64,000 bases of DNA. Source: Candidatus Limnocylindrales bacterium (GTDB lineage Bacteria > Moduliflexota > Moduliflexia > Moduliflexales > JAUQPW01). The DNA lies in the NCBI GenBank assembly GCA_035559535.1, contig DATMBG010000034.1:1-64000 (forward strand), given 5' to 3'. The position numbers and the translations under genes were made by a program. Below are positions 8,747 to 18,120 of the stretch, piece by piece; within the stretch, counting starts at the first letter, position 1; each line of letters opens with the position of its first letter. Under the pieces are notes generated by a model. That model was not told the origin of the DNA. It searched no databases and worked only from the letters and a program-made list of their open reading frames with translations.

Positions 8747-9499
8747 CTAAACCCACATCCCTCCGTGTACATGAATGATTGCGCCGGTAATATATCGTGC
8801 CTTCTCTGAGATGAGAAAGCTAACCAGCTCGGCGATATCACCGGGTGCACCCAGGTATCCCAGTGGAACTAATTTTTTCCATTTCTCTTTATTTTCTTCT
8901 GAAAAGCGGGCGTATTCCTCGGTTTCGATAAAGCCGGGATTAATGGCATTCACCCGGATGTTAAATTTTCCTTCAGAACGGGCCAGATACTTTGTCATCA
9001 TCATCAGGCCGGTTTTAGCAATATAATAGGCAGGGGCCTCGAAGACGCCTATGGCCATGGGAACTTCGGCATTTAACGCTCCAATGTTGATAATGTGTCC
9101 ATTCCGACGGGCTCTCATACTTCGCAGGGCATGTTTCGTACAATAAAAGGCGCTACTTAGATTACCATCGATCATACGATACCATTCCTCATCGGTGGTA
9201 TCGAAAAGGGATCGAATTAAGTAAGGCCCTACATTGTTAACCAGAATATCCAGATGCCCAAACTGTCGGATCGTTTCCTCAACCAGATATCTTGCTTCGT
9301 CTGCCTTTGAAACATCTGCCTGGATTGCTATAGTCCCAGGAGATAAACGCTTTACTTCTTCCAGGGTACGTTCAGCCACCATTTTATTGGAACAGTAATT
9401 CAATATGGGAATGATACCGTCTCGTGCCAGTCTTAAAGCAATTTCTTTTCCAATCCCTCGGGTACTGCCGGTGATCAAAGCAATTTCTTTCTCAGACAT
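8747..9499 (-). CDS. Short-chain dehydrogenase/reductase (SDR)
   Basis: 250 residues. TGSTRGIG at residues 10-17 is the NAD(P)-binding glycine motif, NNVGPY follows the central strand, and YYIAK supplies the catalytic Tyr and Lys. The stretch INIGALNAE stands where most SDRs have Asn-Ile-Ser-Ser, so the usual catalytic Ser appears to be Gly or Ala. That is unusual and could mean an altered reaction. It leads the minus-strand H4MPT run, so a pteridine or dihydromethanopterin reductase role is possible, but a FabG-like oxidoreductase cannot be excluded. Confidence 0.8.
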   Translation of the reverse strand: MSEKEIALITGSTRGIGKEIALRLARDGIIPILNYCSNKMVAERTLEEVKRLSPGTIAIQADVSKADEARYLVEETIRQFGHLDILVNNVGPYLIRSLFDTTDEEWYRMIDGNLSSAFYCTKHALRSMRARRNGHIINIGALNAEVPMAIGVFEAPAYYIAKTGLMMMTKYLARSEGKFNIRVNAINPGFIETEEYARFSEENKEKWKKLVPLGYLGAPGDIAELVSFLISEKARYITGAIIHVHGGMWV

Positions 9500-10279
9500 G
9501 AAAACGGGAGTCAGAATTCAGAATCTCTTTTGGAGGTACCGTCTACCTTCAAAAAAATCTACCCCTTAAAGAGAAAAAGTTGGAATCTCTTTGTTTCACC
9601 CTCTCCTTTTCTCTTTCAGGGGTCGTTTCTTCTAAACTAACCTCCCTTCCCGACGTGGGAAAGGAGAACCCGGGGATGGCCTGGGGCTTAACTCTTCCCT
9701 CACCCCTTCGTCCCCTCTCTCCCGAGTTGGGAGAAAGGGTTAGGGAAGGGGAACTGGAAGGGTCTGTAAAAATCCTACCCCAGAAGGCTCCCTCTTCTGA
9801 AGCCCCGAAAGAGGAATACTTTGTTTACTTAGTTTTGCTTAACTTTATAAGCGGCCCTCACCCCCGGCCCCTCTCCCACAAGGGGAGAGGGGAGTTGGGA
9901 AGGAAAAGCAGCACTATAAGGTCAAAAACCAAGTAAACAAGGTAGGAGTCCGGGATAAAGACCTGAAGAGTTACTTTGTTTTTATTCTGACTTCTGACTC
10001 CTTAACTTTCTATTTGACAATTCCCTTATCTTTGTGCTTATAGTAGCTACAAGATATGCTTGCGTCAAGCTTTTACAGTAGTCCTGGAAAAAATCTCCTA
10101 TCTGAAGTAAAGTAGAAAGTTAAGAATGCCGTAGGATAGGCATATACAGGCTTTCAGGAGTAGTTTTTGAGCTTGAGCCGGATCTTGAGAAAAGTTCCTG
10201 AATTTTTTAATAAAGAAATCATTCCTCCAGTGCGGTAGAGATATTATCCAGATAACGTCCCTACCGTGTATTAACAAAG
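9500..10279. other. Repeat-rich intergenic region between the SDR gene and mfnB
   Basis: No convincing gene is present; an open frame at 9580-9936 consists largely of repeat sequence. The region holds a hairpin at about 9714-9740 (CCCTCTCTCCC...GGGAGAAAGGG), the element at 9820-9941 and copies of a TCAGAAGTCAGAAT-type motif at 9507-9523 and, inverted, at 9977-9994. A possible promoter upstream of mfnB (TTGACA near 10014, TATAGT 19 bases later) is weak. Confidence 0.7.
9820..9941. repeat. MITE-like element with terminal inverted repeats
   Basis: The ends TTTGTTTACTTAGTTTT (9820-9836) and AAAACCAAGTAAACAAG (9925-9941) are near-perfect inverted repeats of about 17 bases. Between them a strong hairpin, CCCTCTCCCACAAGGGGAGAGGG, occupies about 9868-9892. 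There is no coding capacity. The form suits a small non-autonomous element or a repetitive extragenic palindrome; a similar C-rich arm is seen near 42875-42900. Confidence 0.5.
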
Positions 10280-11023
10280 ATGCAACTTTTAGTCAGTGTG
10301 ACCGATGTCGAAGAAGCTGAAAACGCCATGGAAGGTGGCGCAGACATCATCGATATTAAGAATCCATCCGAAGGTTCTTTGGGTGCAAATTTTCCCCACG
10401 TGATCCGAGAAATTGTAAGCAAAATCCCTTCTTCTCTCGAATCCAGTGCGACCCTTGGAGACGTTCCCAATTTACCCGGCACAGTTTCTTTAGCCGGAGC
10501 AGGCGCAGCGTGGTGTGGGGTAAACTACGTAAAAGTGGGGCTTATGGGGGTTCGTACCCTGGAGGATGCCATTTTTCTCCTGAAACAGCTCCGCCATGCC
10601 GTCAAGATGATTAATCCCCATATTAAGGTTATAGCGGCCGGTTATGCCGATGCGGCTATGGTTAAAGCCTTAAATCCCCTCCTTCTTCCCCTGGTTTCCT
10701 CACAGGCAGGTATTGAGGGGTGTATGATCGATACGGCAATTAAAGACGGACATAATCTGTTTTACTATTTAAATCGAGATCAGCTTGAGAATTTTGTCAC
10801 GGAAGCCCAGGGATCTGGTTTAATCTGTGCCCTGGCAGGATCTTTACGTGAGGTGGACATACCCCTTATCCAGGAGCTGGGTGCAGATATTATAGGTCTT
10901 AGAACGGCCGTATGTGAAGGGGATCGTGTCCGTGGGCGAGTTAGCAAAAGTAAAGTTCAAAGGATCCGTTCGATTCTGGAAATGAAATCTTTAAATGGCC
11001 ATCTCCAAACGACATATCCATGA
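10280..11023 (+). CDS. mfnB: (5-formylfuran-3-yl)methyl phosphate synthase (methanofuran biosynthesis)
   Basis: 247 residues with the DUF556/MfnB signature ADIIDIKNPSEGSLGA. Lys27 falls exactly at the position of the Schiff-base lysine of the characterised archaeal enzyme, and Lys85 in NYVKVGLMG at the second active-site lysine. The enzyme makes the furan precursor of methanofuran from two glyceraldehyde-3-phosphate molecules. Its presence beside H4MPT genes indicates that this bacterium makes a methanofuran-type coenzyme for the formyltransferase/hydrolase step. It is read divergently from the minus-strand pterin genes and overlaps the next gene by 4 bases. Confidence 0.93.
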   Translation: MQLLVSVTDVEEAENAMEGGADIIDIKNPSEGSLGANFPHVIREIVSKIPSSLESSATLGDVPNLPGTVSLAGAGAAWCGVNYVKVGLMGVRTLEDAIFLLKQLRHAVKMINPHIKVIAAGYADAAMVKALNPLLLPLVSSQAGIEGCMIDTAIKDGHNLFYYLNRDQLENFVTEAQGSGLICALAGSLREVDIPLIQELGADIIGLRTAVCEGDRVRGRVSKSKVQRIRSILEMKSLNGHLQTTYP

Positions 11024-11706
11024 AAAAGTTAATTCTTTGCCTGATTGGAATTCTGCTCTTACGGCCTGGGATAGCCGGAGCCCATAACAACAGCATTAGT
11101 TTCTCCGAAATTAAAATCTATCCCGATCACATCCAATACGATCTCAGAACTATTCTGAGCGAGTTTATAACCCATGCTGTTCTTGCAGACGATAACGGAG
11201 ATCAAAAACTCGATGAGGTAGAACTTCAGCATCACAGGCAGGAAATATACGAATATTTTAACAAGCGGATCAAAATCCAGGGAAGTTCTCCCTACACTTT
11301 GAAATTAGACTCTATAACCCTTTCAGAAAGTGGGATGCCTTCCATTACCTTCCACCTGATTTTTACGCCTAAAAATCGAAAGGTTGGAAGTTTTACCATC
11401 TCTTGCAAGATATTTGAAGATGTTCAGAACCATCGAAGCCTGGCCAAGATAACGTCCGGAGAAGAAACCCGGCAATTTGTCTTTACGTTGGATAACCAGT
11501 ATGAAAGGAAAGTGGCGGAAGAAGATCAAGACTTTTTCTCCTTAGAGGGAGCTTCAGGGGTTCGAAAGATCCTTATCGCCTTGCTGATACTGATGGGAAT
11601 TGTGGGTAGTTTGTGGTTTGTCCGACGAGCTTTCCGGACGCGCGCCCCTTTACAGAAGGATGGGTCGGATGTAGATATTATAACAGAAGTGGATAAAAAG
11701 AACTGA
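11020..11706 (+). CDS. Exported, membrane-anchored protein of unknown function
   Basis: 228 residues. A signal peptide (KKLILCLIGILLLRPGIAGA) leads an extracytoplasmic domain, followed by one C-terminal transmembrane helix (ILIALLILMGIVGSLWFV) and a short charged tail. The block SCKIFEDVQNHRSLAKIT...GEETRQFVF is closely echoed in the N-terminal domain of the protein at 32761-33894 (SCKILEDV...LAKMT...GETRQFLF), so the two are paralogous in that domain. The overlap with mfnB (ATGA) suggests coupling, although a role in methanofuran synthesis seems unlikely. Family unknown. Confidence 0.75.
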   Translation: MKKLILCLIGILLLRPGIAGAHNNSISFSEIKIYPDHIQYDLRTILSEFITHAVLADDNGDQKLDEVELQHHRQEIYEYFNKRIKIQGSSPYTLKLDSITLSESGMPSITFHLIFTPKNRKVGSFTISCKIFEDVQNHRSLAKITSGEETRQFVFTLDNQYERKVAEEDQDFFSLEGASGVRKILIALLILMGIVGSLWFVRRAFRTRAPLQKDGSDVDIITEVDKKN

Positions 11707-11761
11707 GGTTGAATTTTGTTGAAAGCAAGCCTTTCATACCTAAGACAGAACAGTGAGAAAA

Positions 11762-12538
11762 ATGCAAAATTCCAATTTTGATCAACTGGTTGAGGTCATG
11801 CGAACTTTACGCAGTGATAAGGGTTGTCCGTGGGACAAAGAACAGACACTCAAAACTCTTAAACCTTTCCTGGTAGAGGAATGTTATGAAGTTTGGGAAG
11901 CCATAGATGAAAATAACCCTGAAAAGCTAAAAGAGGAATTGGGAGACCTTCTCTTCCAGATTATTTTTTATGCCCAGGTTACCGCCGAACAATTGGGATT
12001 TAACATCTACGACGTGATTGAAACAATTAAACAAAAGATGATACGTCGACACCCCCATGTTTTTGGGGAAGTGAAGGTGAGAGATTCCAAGGAGGTTCTG
12101 GTTAACTGGGAGGAAATGAAGAAGAAAGAGCGTGGGGCTCAGAGTTCTGCGCTGGATGGGGTTCCCAAAAATCTTCCGGCTTTACTTCGGGCACACCGGA
12201 TCCAGGAAAAAGCGGCTCGGGTTAGTTTTGAATGGGAAAATATCCAGCAGTGTCTGGATAAGCTGGGAGAAGAAGGCGCAGAACTTAAGGAAGCCTTGCA
12301 GGAAAGGGATCCGGATAAGATGGAAGAAGAGTTGGGAGATGTTCTCTTTGCTCTGGTAAACGTAGCCAGGTTCATGAAGATCAACCCCGAAGAAGCCCTT
12401 CAAAAGGCCATCGGGAAGTTTATCCGGCGTTTTCAATATGTAGAAGCCAAGGTGGCCGAACAGGGCAAAACCATGAAAGAGACCCCCCTGGAAGAGACCG
12501 TCCGATTGTGGAATGAAGCCAAGGAGAATTTATCATGA
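11762..12538 (+). CDS. mazG: Nucleoside triphosphate pyrophosphohydrolase MazG
   Basis: About 258 residues with two MazG domains, as in the Escherichia coli protein. The first has LRSDKGCPWDKEQTLKTL and the EExxE-type motif in EECYEVWEAI and ELGDLLFQ; the second has GEEGAELKEAL and ELGDVLFALVN. The enzyme hydrolyses NTPs to NMPs and pyrophosphate and limits misincorporation. The ATG at 11762 is preferred over the GTG at 11753, which has no better ribosome-binding site. Its stop overlaps the start of the CoA-transferase gene by 4 bases. Confidence 0.93.
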   Translation: MQNSNFDQLVEVMRTLRSDKGCPWDKEQTLKTLKPFLVEECYEVWEAIDENNPEKLKEELGDLLFQIIFYAQVTAEQLGFNIYDVIETIKQKMIRRHPHVFGEVKVRDSKEVLVNWEEMKKKERGAQSSALDGVPKNLPALLRAHRIQEKAARVSFEWENIQQCLDKLGEEGAELKEALQERDPDKMEEELGDVLFALVNVARFMKINPEEALQKAIGKFIRRFQYVEAKVAEQGKTMKETPLEETVRLWNEAKENLS

Positions 12539-13728
12539 GCGCTGTTTTTAAAGGATTACGGGTTATCGATCTCACCAAGATCATCGTAGGTCCGCTCTGT
12601 ACCATGCTACTGGGGGATATGGGTGCCGATGTGATCAAGGTGGAAAAACCGGACTCTGGAGATGATAGCCGTTACTGGACCGCAGACCCTCGTTATGAAG
12701 GATACAGCCCCTATTTTCTATCTGTCAATCGGAATAAAAGGAGCTTAACTTTAGATTTAAAGCAGCCGGAAGGGGTTGAAATTTTAAAAAAACTCATCGA
12801 GAAGGCCGACGTATTGGTTGAGAACTATCGACCGGGAACCATGGAACGGATGGGTCTAGATTACGAAACCCTAAGGAGATCCAATCCCGGTTTAATTTAT
12901 TGTGCACTTTCCGGCTATGGTTCTTCGGGACCCTATCGGGATTGGGGAAGTTATGATGTAATTATTTCGGCTGTCGGGGGGTTGATGAGTATCACCGGAG
13001 AAGAAGGTGGAAAACCGGTCAAAGTAGGGGTTGCGGTGGGGGATATCATCACGGCCCTTTATGCTTACGGTGCCATCGTCTCAGCCCTTTACGCCCGTCA
13101 AAGCAGCCAGAAAGGACAAAAAGTAGAAGTCTCTCTTCTAGAAAGCCAGATCGCTTCCCTCATTAATATTGCCAGTGATTATCTCAACTCAGGAATTATA
13201 CCCCAAAAGTGGGGAACGGCCCATGCCACCATTGTACCTTACCAGGCATTCCCGGTCAAAGACGGTTATATTGTGATCGGTGCAGGAAGCGATGTATTAT
13301 GGAAAAAACTTTGTAAAGTCCTGGATCTGGAGGAACTCGCCGAAGATCCGAGATTTCGCACGAATCCACAGCGGGTTAAGCATCGAGACCTTCTTGTTAA
13401 AATCCTCGAAGAAAAACTTCAAACTTCGACCCGGGCGGAATGGCTGGAAAAACTCAATAAGGAAGGAATTCCGGCCGGTCCCATCAATAATCTGGACGAG
13501 GTCTTTCGAGATCCCCAGGTTAACCATTTGAAGATGGTCCAGGAAGTAATGCATCCTCGAATGGGAAAGGTAAAACTGATTCGAAATCCTGTTACTTTTT
13601 CTGAAACCCCGGCATCGATTGATCTACCTCCTCCCTTGCTTGGAGAGCATACAGAAGAAATTTTAGAACAGCTTCTGGGTTATCATCCCGAACAAATCCA
13701 AGAGTTAAAGAGGAAGGGAGTTATTTAA
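12535..13728 (+). CDS. CaiB/BaiF family CoA transferase
   Basis: 397 residues of the class III CoA-transferase family. LRVIDLTKIIVGPLCTMLLGDMGADVIKVE at the N-terminus contains the conserved core, and the catalytic Asp is expected in the VGVAVGDIITALYA region. Members move CoA between carboxylic acids; the substrate cannot be read from sequence. It overlaps mazG by 4 bases and abuts the next gene, so it is in an operon. A second family member is encoded at 38065-39204. Confidence 0.9.
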   Translation: MSAVFKGLRVIDLTKIIVGPLCTMLLGDMGADVIKVEKPDSGDDSRYWTADPRYEGYSPYFLSVNRNKRSLTLDLKQPEGVEILKKLIEKADVLVENYRPGTMERMGLDYETLRRSNPGLIYCALSGYGSSGPYRDWGSYDVIISAVGGLMSITGEEGGKPVKVGVAVGDIITALYAYGAIVSALYARQSSQKGQKVEVSLLESQIASLINIASDYLNSGIIPQKWGTAHATIVPYQAFPVKDGYIVIGAGSDVLWKKLCKVLDLEELAEDPRFRTNPQRVKHRDLLVKILEEKLQTSTRAEWLEKLNKEGIPAGPINNLDEVFRDPQVNHLKMVQEVMHPRMGKVKLIRNPVTFSETPASIDLPPPLLGEHTEEILEQLLGYHPEQIQELKRKGVI

Positions 13729-13755
13729 ATGAAACCGGCAAAAAGGAGATTCCCT

Positions 13756-15510
13756 ATGGCTTATTTAAAATTGAGAAAAATATCCGGTGCAATCTTATTG
13801 GGATTCATCCTGCTACTGGGAGCAGGTAACCCGGTTGGAGGCCAACCGGCAAGTTGGCCGGAAGAAGTTTTTGCAATTATCAGCCTGGACAATCCGGGTC
13901 AACTCCTCAAGGACGTGGGACAACTGGTCGAAAGTATTCAACCGGGTATGGGCGTCGTGGTGAATAGCGCAGTTGTAGGACAGATGATCTTTAAAAATCC
14001 TACCTGGACGGGAATGGATAGGGGAGGTAAATACCTGGTCTTTATCTTAAATCCTCAGAAATATCCCCAATCTCCCTATGCCATCACCATTCCTTTAACC
14101 AACAGAGCCGGTTATTTAACTACCCTTTCCCAATCGTTGAAAAAAGAAAAGGAAGAGGGAGGAACCTATACCTTCAGAGACCCCCTTAACGAAAAGAGAG
14201 TCTTTGTGACCTTTGCCGGAAAAGTCGCCATCCTTTCAGCGGACAAAGAGGTAACCAGACAGGTCAAAGGGTTCATTGAAAAAAATAATCCCGGCTTGAC
14301 ACCCATTCCTTTCGTAAAGGGCGCCATAACCGCATCGGTTCCAATCAATAGAATCCTGACCACCTTTCAACCGATGATGGAGGCTATGAAACAACAAATG
14401 TTGATGGGACTTGAAAAACAGACACAGCCTCCCCCCCAAGAGGAATCGAAGGGTGAAACTTCCCAGACTCCCTTACAGAGGGAAGCTGTAAAAAAGATCC
14501 TCCAGGCAGAGGTAGATCTCGTGCTATCTTTTCTGGAACAGATCCAAACGTTAAACCTGGGAATCGATGTAAAAGCTGAGGGTCTTCGAATCTCACAAAG
14601 TACCCTTGCCGTGAAAGGGAGTAAGCTGGCAAACTTTATCGACGTACAATCTCCCCATAGATCGTCTTTGTTAGGGTTTATTCCCTCCAATGCCGGAATG
14701 ATAGGGAACATATCCATCAAAGTAACGCCTGAGCTTATCCAGGGATATGTAGAGTTTCTTAAAATGATATACGGGGCGACTCCAGGAGTCGATCCTGCAA
14801 CAATCGACCATTTGAGCCAATGGATAACAGAATTTTTCAAAGCATTCGGAGAGGAATTTGCCTTTGGTCTGTCCTCTGCAGATGAGAAGCCTCTGATGGT
14901 TTACCTTTACAACGTACAGAATCCCTCGAAAGCAAGGCAATTAATGGAGGAATACCCTCAGCTTCTAGCCCCTATGATGAATTTTTATAAAAGCACAGGA
15001 ACAGAGTTTGACGTGAAGATTTCTGATAAAATTAACTATCATTCCGGAGAGATTCTCGTTTACAAGATGAACTTGAAGATCGGGGCTACTACCGACCCTG
15101 AAGCCCAGGAAGCTTTTACAAAACTCTTTGGAAAAGAAATGCCCATGCCGGTGGGTTTTATTGGTCAATACAGTGTTATGGGTTTTGGATCCGGAGCTCT
15201 TGGAGAAGTGCAGAAGCTCATGGACCTTCTCAGTGCAGGTGCCAAGATATCGGCCAAACATACACCTTCTCTGTTTGGTCTTCCAGAAGAGAACAATATC
15301 TTCTTATATTTTTCCATTCCAAAACTGGTAGCCTGGGCAGCCTCTTTAGACCCCAAGATGTCGGATCTTAAAGTTCCGGAAAGTCCAGGAATTGCCCTGA
15401 GCGGTCGCTTTGTGGAATCTCGTATAGAAACGGAATTTTTTATCCCTGCAAAGGAAATTTCAATCTTTCGGGATATGATCCCTGCCCAAAAAGCTCCAGA
15501 ACCGCAATAG
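13756..15510 (+). CDS. Large secreted protein of unknown function
   Basis: About 584 residues. The ATG at 13756 is chosen because AAAAAGGAG stands 6-12 bases before it and a signal peptide follows directly (ISGAILLGFILLLGAG). The mature part has no further membrane segment. Alternating strands and helices and phrases such as ISLDNPGQLLKDVGQLVE recall large exported DUF3352-like proteins, but I cannot assign a family. A Pro/Gln-rich linker (TQPPPQEESKG) lies near residue 230. It follows the CoA-transferase gene on the same strand and may share its transcript. Confidence 0.7.
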   Translation: MAYLKLRKISGAILLGFILLLGAGNPVGGQPASWPEEVFAIISLDNPGQLLKDVGQLVESIQPGMGVVVNSAVVGQMIFKNPTWTGMDRGGKYLVFILNPQKYPQSPYAITIPLTNRAGYLTTLSQSLKKEKEEGGTYTFRDPLNEKRVFVTFAGKVAILSADKEVTRQVKGFIEKNNPGLTPIPFVKGAITASVPINRILTTFQPMMEAMKQQMLMGLEKQTQPPPQEESKGETSQTPLQREAVKKILQAEVDLVLSFLEQIQTLNLGIDVKAEGLRISQSTLAVKGSKLANFIDVQSPHRSSLLGFIPSNAGMIGNISIKVTPELIQGYVEFLKMIYGATPGVDPATIDHLSQWITEFFKAFGEEFAFGLSSADEKPLMVYLYNVQNPSKARQLMEEYPQLLAPMMNFYKSTGTEFDVKISDKINYHSGEILVYKMNLKIGATTDPEAQEAFTKLFGKEMPMPVGFIGQYSVMGFGSGALGEVQKLMDLLSAGAKISAKHTPSLFGLPEENNIFLYFSIPKLVAWAASLDPKMSDLKVPESPGIALSGRFVESRIETEFFIPAKEISIFRDMIPAQKAPEPQ

Positions 15511-15613
15511 CCGGTTCCTGCAGGATCGATTTAATTTCAATTTTATTTAAAATCAATAGAGGCCACCGACCGGTCGCCTTTATCAGAGGTTATAGGACTC
15601 GATTTTTCCCATG

Positions 15614-16900
15614 CTATTGTCCCGGATCCACCATCACCTTTCCCTCCTTCCATACCATAAGCTCCCCTTTTGGAGTCTCTTTTTCATAATCAATCTGAAC
15701 GAAGGACAACTTTGAAACCAGGGGATAGGTAGTCGGTTTTTTGAGAGAGTCTAACCAGGCTTCTAAGGTCTGATCTTCATCGGAGGGGGGAAGTACCATG
15801 AGATCTGTCCAGGTTCCGGTATTCAAGTAAGTTCCGTTTCCGGTTTTGACTTTCTTGGCTCCATGGGTATGCCCAAAGACTACCCACTTTACACCTTTAC
15901 TGGCGATGAGGTTTCTGGCGGTCTCTATGTTAGGATCGTTGTGCAGAACTTCCCAAAGTCGCTGGGTACTTTCGATGAGGGGAAGGGTCCGTTGGAGAAT
16001 TTTAAGTTTTGTACGTTCCCAAAATTCTTTCAGGAAACGCCTTTCCTGGGAAGGGGGGGCATGGATTTGTTCCAATCCTCCAGAGACCAGGGCCAGATCC
16101 TTAATAAATTTAATCGATTCTCGATCCAGTTTGGCCTTCTGGACCTGTTTTTCCACGCTTCGAGCATCTCGTCGAAGGATATTCTTTAACAAACTGAAAA
16201 AGTCTTCAACTTCCAATCCTAAAAAGCGCGGAACCCGATCTAAAAAGAAATTTCGATCTAAGATAAGAACAATAAAAGCACCGGCCAATAAAGGCTTGAT
16301 ATTGTCAATGAATCCATAGCGTGCCTCGACTTCATTAAAAATCTCGATGACAAACCGAGAACCCCAGGGAAGATTAAGGCTTTTGGTCACCTCATCCCGG
16401 ATCAAATGGTCATGATCAACCCAATTGCGGCTATCGTACTGATTACCATGCTCGATGTAAACCCCCGGCGGCATATAAGACAGGGTAGGGTGAAAGATGA
16501 GACCTTTTTTAAGCTCATGGTCGTTTCCGGCTATGGTATCCGCCATCAATTCCCGTACTTCGGGAAAATTAAGTTCAATGTCGTGATTCCCCTGGATGAT
16601 TCGAACCTGATTACCGGCTGCGATAAAAGCACCCAGTTTCTGAAAAGCTTTTTTATGCTTACTTAATACGATCTTTATTTTACTTATTCCACTGTTCAAA
16701 TCCCGTCCTCCTAAAGGAGGAACTTGAAGAAACTCAATGAAATCACCGTTGATCACCAGTTCCACACCCGAATTCTTCCCCTGTGAGTTTCCGGCCAGAT
16801 AATCCAGAAAGTTGATAAACTCTTCTTCGTACACAAAGTCCTCTAATGGACCCCGATCACCGAAATGCAAATCACTTATCACAACATATTTTTTGGGCAT
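15614..16900 (-). CDS. Calcineurin-like metallophosphoesterase
   Basis: 428 residues. The metal-binding motifs appear in order: SDLHFGD (about 9-15), NGDFIEF (about 52), QGNHDIE (about 101) and FGHTHGAKK (about 350). A long central insertion of about 180 residues, mostly helical, separates the third and fourth motifs, so it is larger than simple phosphoesterases. The substrate is unknown; no signal peptide is seen. It converges with the secreted-protein gene ending at 15510. Confidence 0.88.
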   Translation of the reverse strand: MPKKYVVISDLHFGDRGPLEDFVYEEEFINFLDYLAGNSQGKNSGVELVINGDFIEFLQVPPLGGRDLNSGISKIKIVLSKHKKAFQKLGAFIAAGNQVRIIQGNHDIELNFPEVRELMADTIAGNDHELKKGLIFHPTLSYMPPGVYIEHGNQYDSRNWVDHDHLIRDEVTKSLNLPWGSRFVIEIFNEVEARYGFIDNIKPLLAGAFIVLILDRNFFLDRVPRFLGLEVEDFFSLLKNILRRDARSVEKQVQKAKLDRESIKFIKDLALVSGGLEQIHAPPSQERRFLKEFWERTKLKILQRTLPLIESTQRLWEVLHNDPNIETARNLIASKGVKWVVFGHTHGAKKVKTGNGTYLNTGTWTDLMVLPPSDEDQTLEAWLDSLKKPTTYPLVSKLSFVQIDYEKETPKGELMVWKEGKVMVDPGQ

Positions 16901-17253
16901 GTTAAAGCTCCAGCCTGATTAAAAAACACACCTGCAAAGAACACAAAGAAGACGTGGAGAGGCGGAAATATAAAGACCAAAACCCAATCTGATCTCTCTA
17001 CGTCTCGCAGTGTGGCCTTTGTAGTGACTCAATAGCCTGTTATGCCACAACCCAACCCAGAAATGGTATTATCATGCCTTTGCAGGGTCTTCAAGCAAAA
17101 ACTAATAAAAGAATTCTTGACGAAACTTTTTTTTATCTGCATATTTATAATTTACTTAACTTCCTTTTTCATAAAATTCCATAAAACCACCTTAACACCT
17201 CTGACCGACATCCGTCACGGGGAGAATTGACCTCCTCTAGGGAGAAGACGCAT
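16901..17253. other. Intergenic region upstream of the HpcH/HpaI aldolase gene
   Basis: No gene seen. The region between divergent genes is A+T-rich on its right side (17100-17190). TTGACG at 17117 and TATAAT at 17146 are present, but their spacing is too long for a confident promoter. The ribosome-binding site AGGGAG for the aldolase lies near 17239-17244. Confidence 0.5.
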
Positions 17254-18036
17254 ATGAAAGAAAATAAAGTAAAAAAAGCTTTAAAAGAAGGAAAGGTTAC
17301 CCTGGGAACGCTGGTTGATTTTGTTCGTACTCCGGCGATTGCAACGATGATGAAAGCCATAGGATTCTCCTGGATTATTATCGATTCAGAGCACTCCGGT
17401 TTTTCCATGGAAACCATTGCCGATATTACCCAGATGGCCCGCGGGGTGGATCTGGTACCCATTGTACGGGTCCCTACCCAGCATTATGACCCCATTTACC
17501 GCTATCTGGATATCGGGGCCATGGGTTTATTGATTCCCCGAATTGAAGAGCGGAAGGTTTTAGAACGTATCGTTCGAGAGACCAAATATTATCCCCTGGG
17601 AGAGCGTGGGATGTCACCCCATAATGCCCATTCGGATTTTAAGAAATGGAAAAATATCATGGAGGACACGGCCCGGCTCAACGAGGAAACCATGCTGGTT
17701 TTACTCATTGAAAGCAAGAAAGCCGTAGATAATCTGGAAGATATGTTGCAGGTTAAGGGGGTAGACGTCTGCCATGTGGGGGTTTTCGACCTCTCCCAGT
17801 CTTTGGGACTTACCGGAGATATTCATCATCCGGAAGTTACCGCCTGTATCGAGCATGTAATCCAGGTCTGTAAAAAAATGGGTGTAGCCCCTGGGGTTAC
17901 CACTTTCGATGTGGAAGTCACCAAAAAATGGATCGATAAAGGGATTCAATTCATCAATTATGGACATGATACGGGATTTTTATTTATGGTGGAAAAACAT
18001 ATCCAGGAACTCCAGGGATATATAAACAAACTCTAA
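17254..18036 (+). CDS. HpcH/HpaI aldolase family protein
   Basis: 260 residues, the normal size for class II pyruvate aldolases such as 2-keto-3-deoxy-glucarate or 2,4-dihydroxyhept-2-enedioate aldolase. IIDSEHSGFSMETI carries the catalytic-region Glu-His, RVPTQHYDPIYRYLDIGAMG the conserved Arg, and LIESKKAVDN with DVCHVGVFDLSQS the metal and phosphate contacts. I place the start at the ATG at 17254, 10 bases after AGGGAG, not at the upstream TTG. It precedes the arginine operon but has no evident part in it. Confidence 0.88.
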   Translation: MKENKVKKALKEGKVTLGTLVDFVRTPAIATMMKAIGFSWIIIDSEHSGFSMETIADITQMARGVDLVPIVRVPTQHYDPIYRYLDIGAMGLLIPRIEERKVLERIVRETKYYPLGERGMSPHNAHSDFKKWKNIMEDTARLNEETMLVLLIESKKAVDNLEDMLQVKGVDVCHVGVFDLSQSLGLTGDIHHPEVTACIEHVIQVCKKMGVAPGVTTFDVEVTKKWIDKGIQFINYGHDTGFLFMVEKHIQELQGYINKL

Positions 18037-18120
18037 CAGGTTAGAATTGATAATTGTGGATTGACAATTTTCAAGGAATAACCGATAATTGGAGAGAATT
18101 TCATAGAGGAGGATTCGGAT

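Noticed and set aside
9580-9936. Open frame of 118 codons on the + strand
   Set aside because: It is composed of extragenic repeat and hairpin sequence, with no ribosome-binding site and no family resemblance.
17117-17151. Promoter for the aldolase gene
   Set aside because: TTGACG and TATAAT are 23 bases apart, outside normal spacing.
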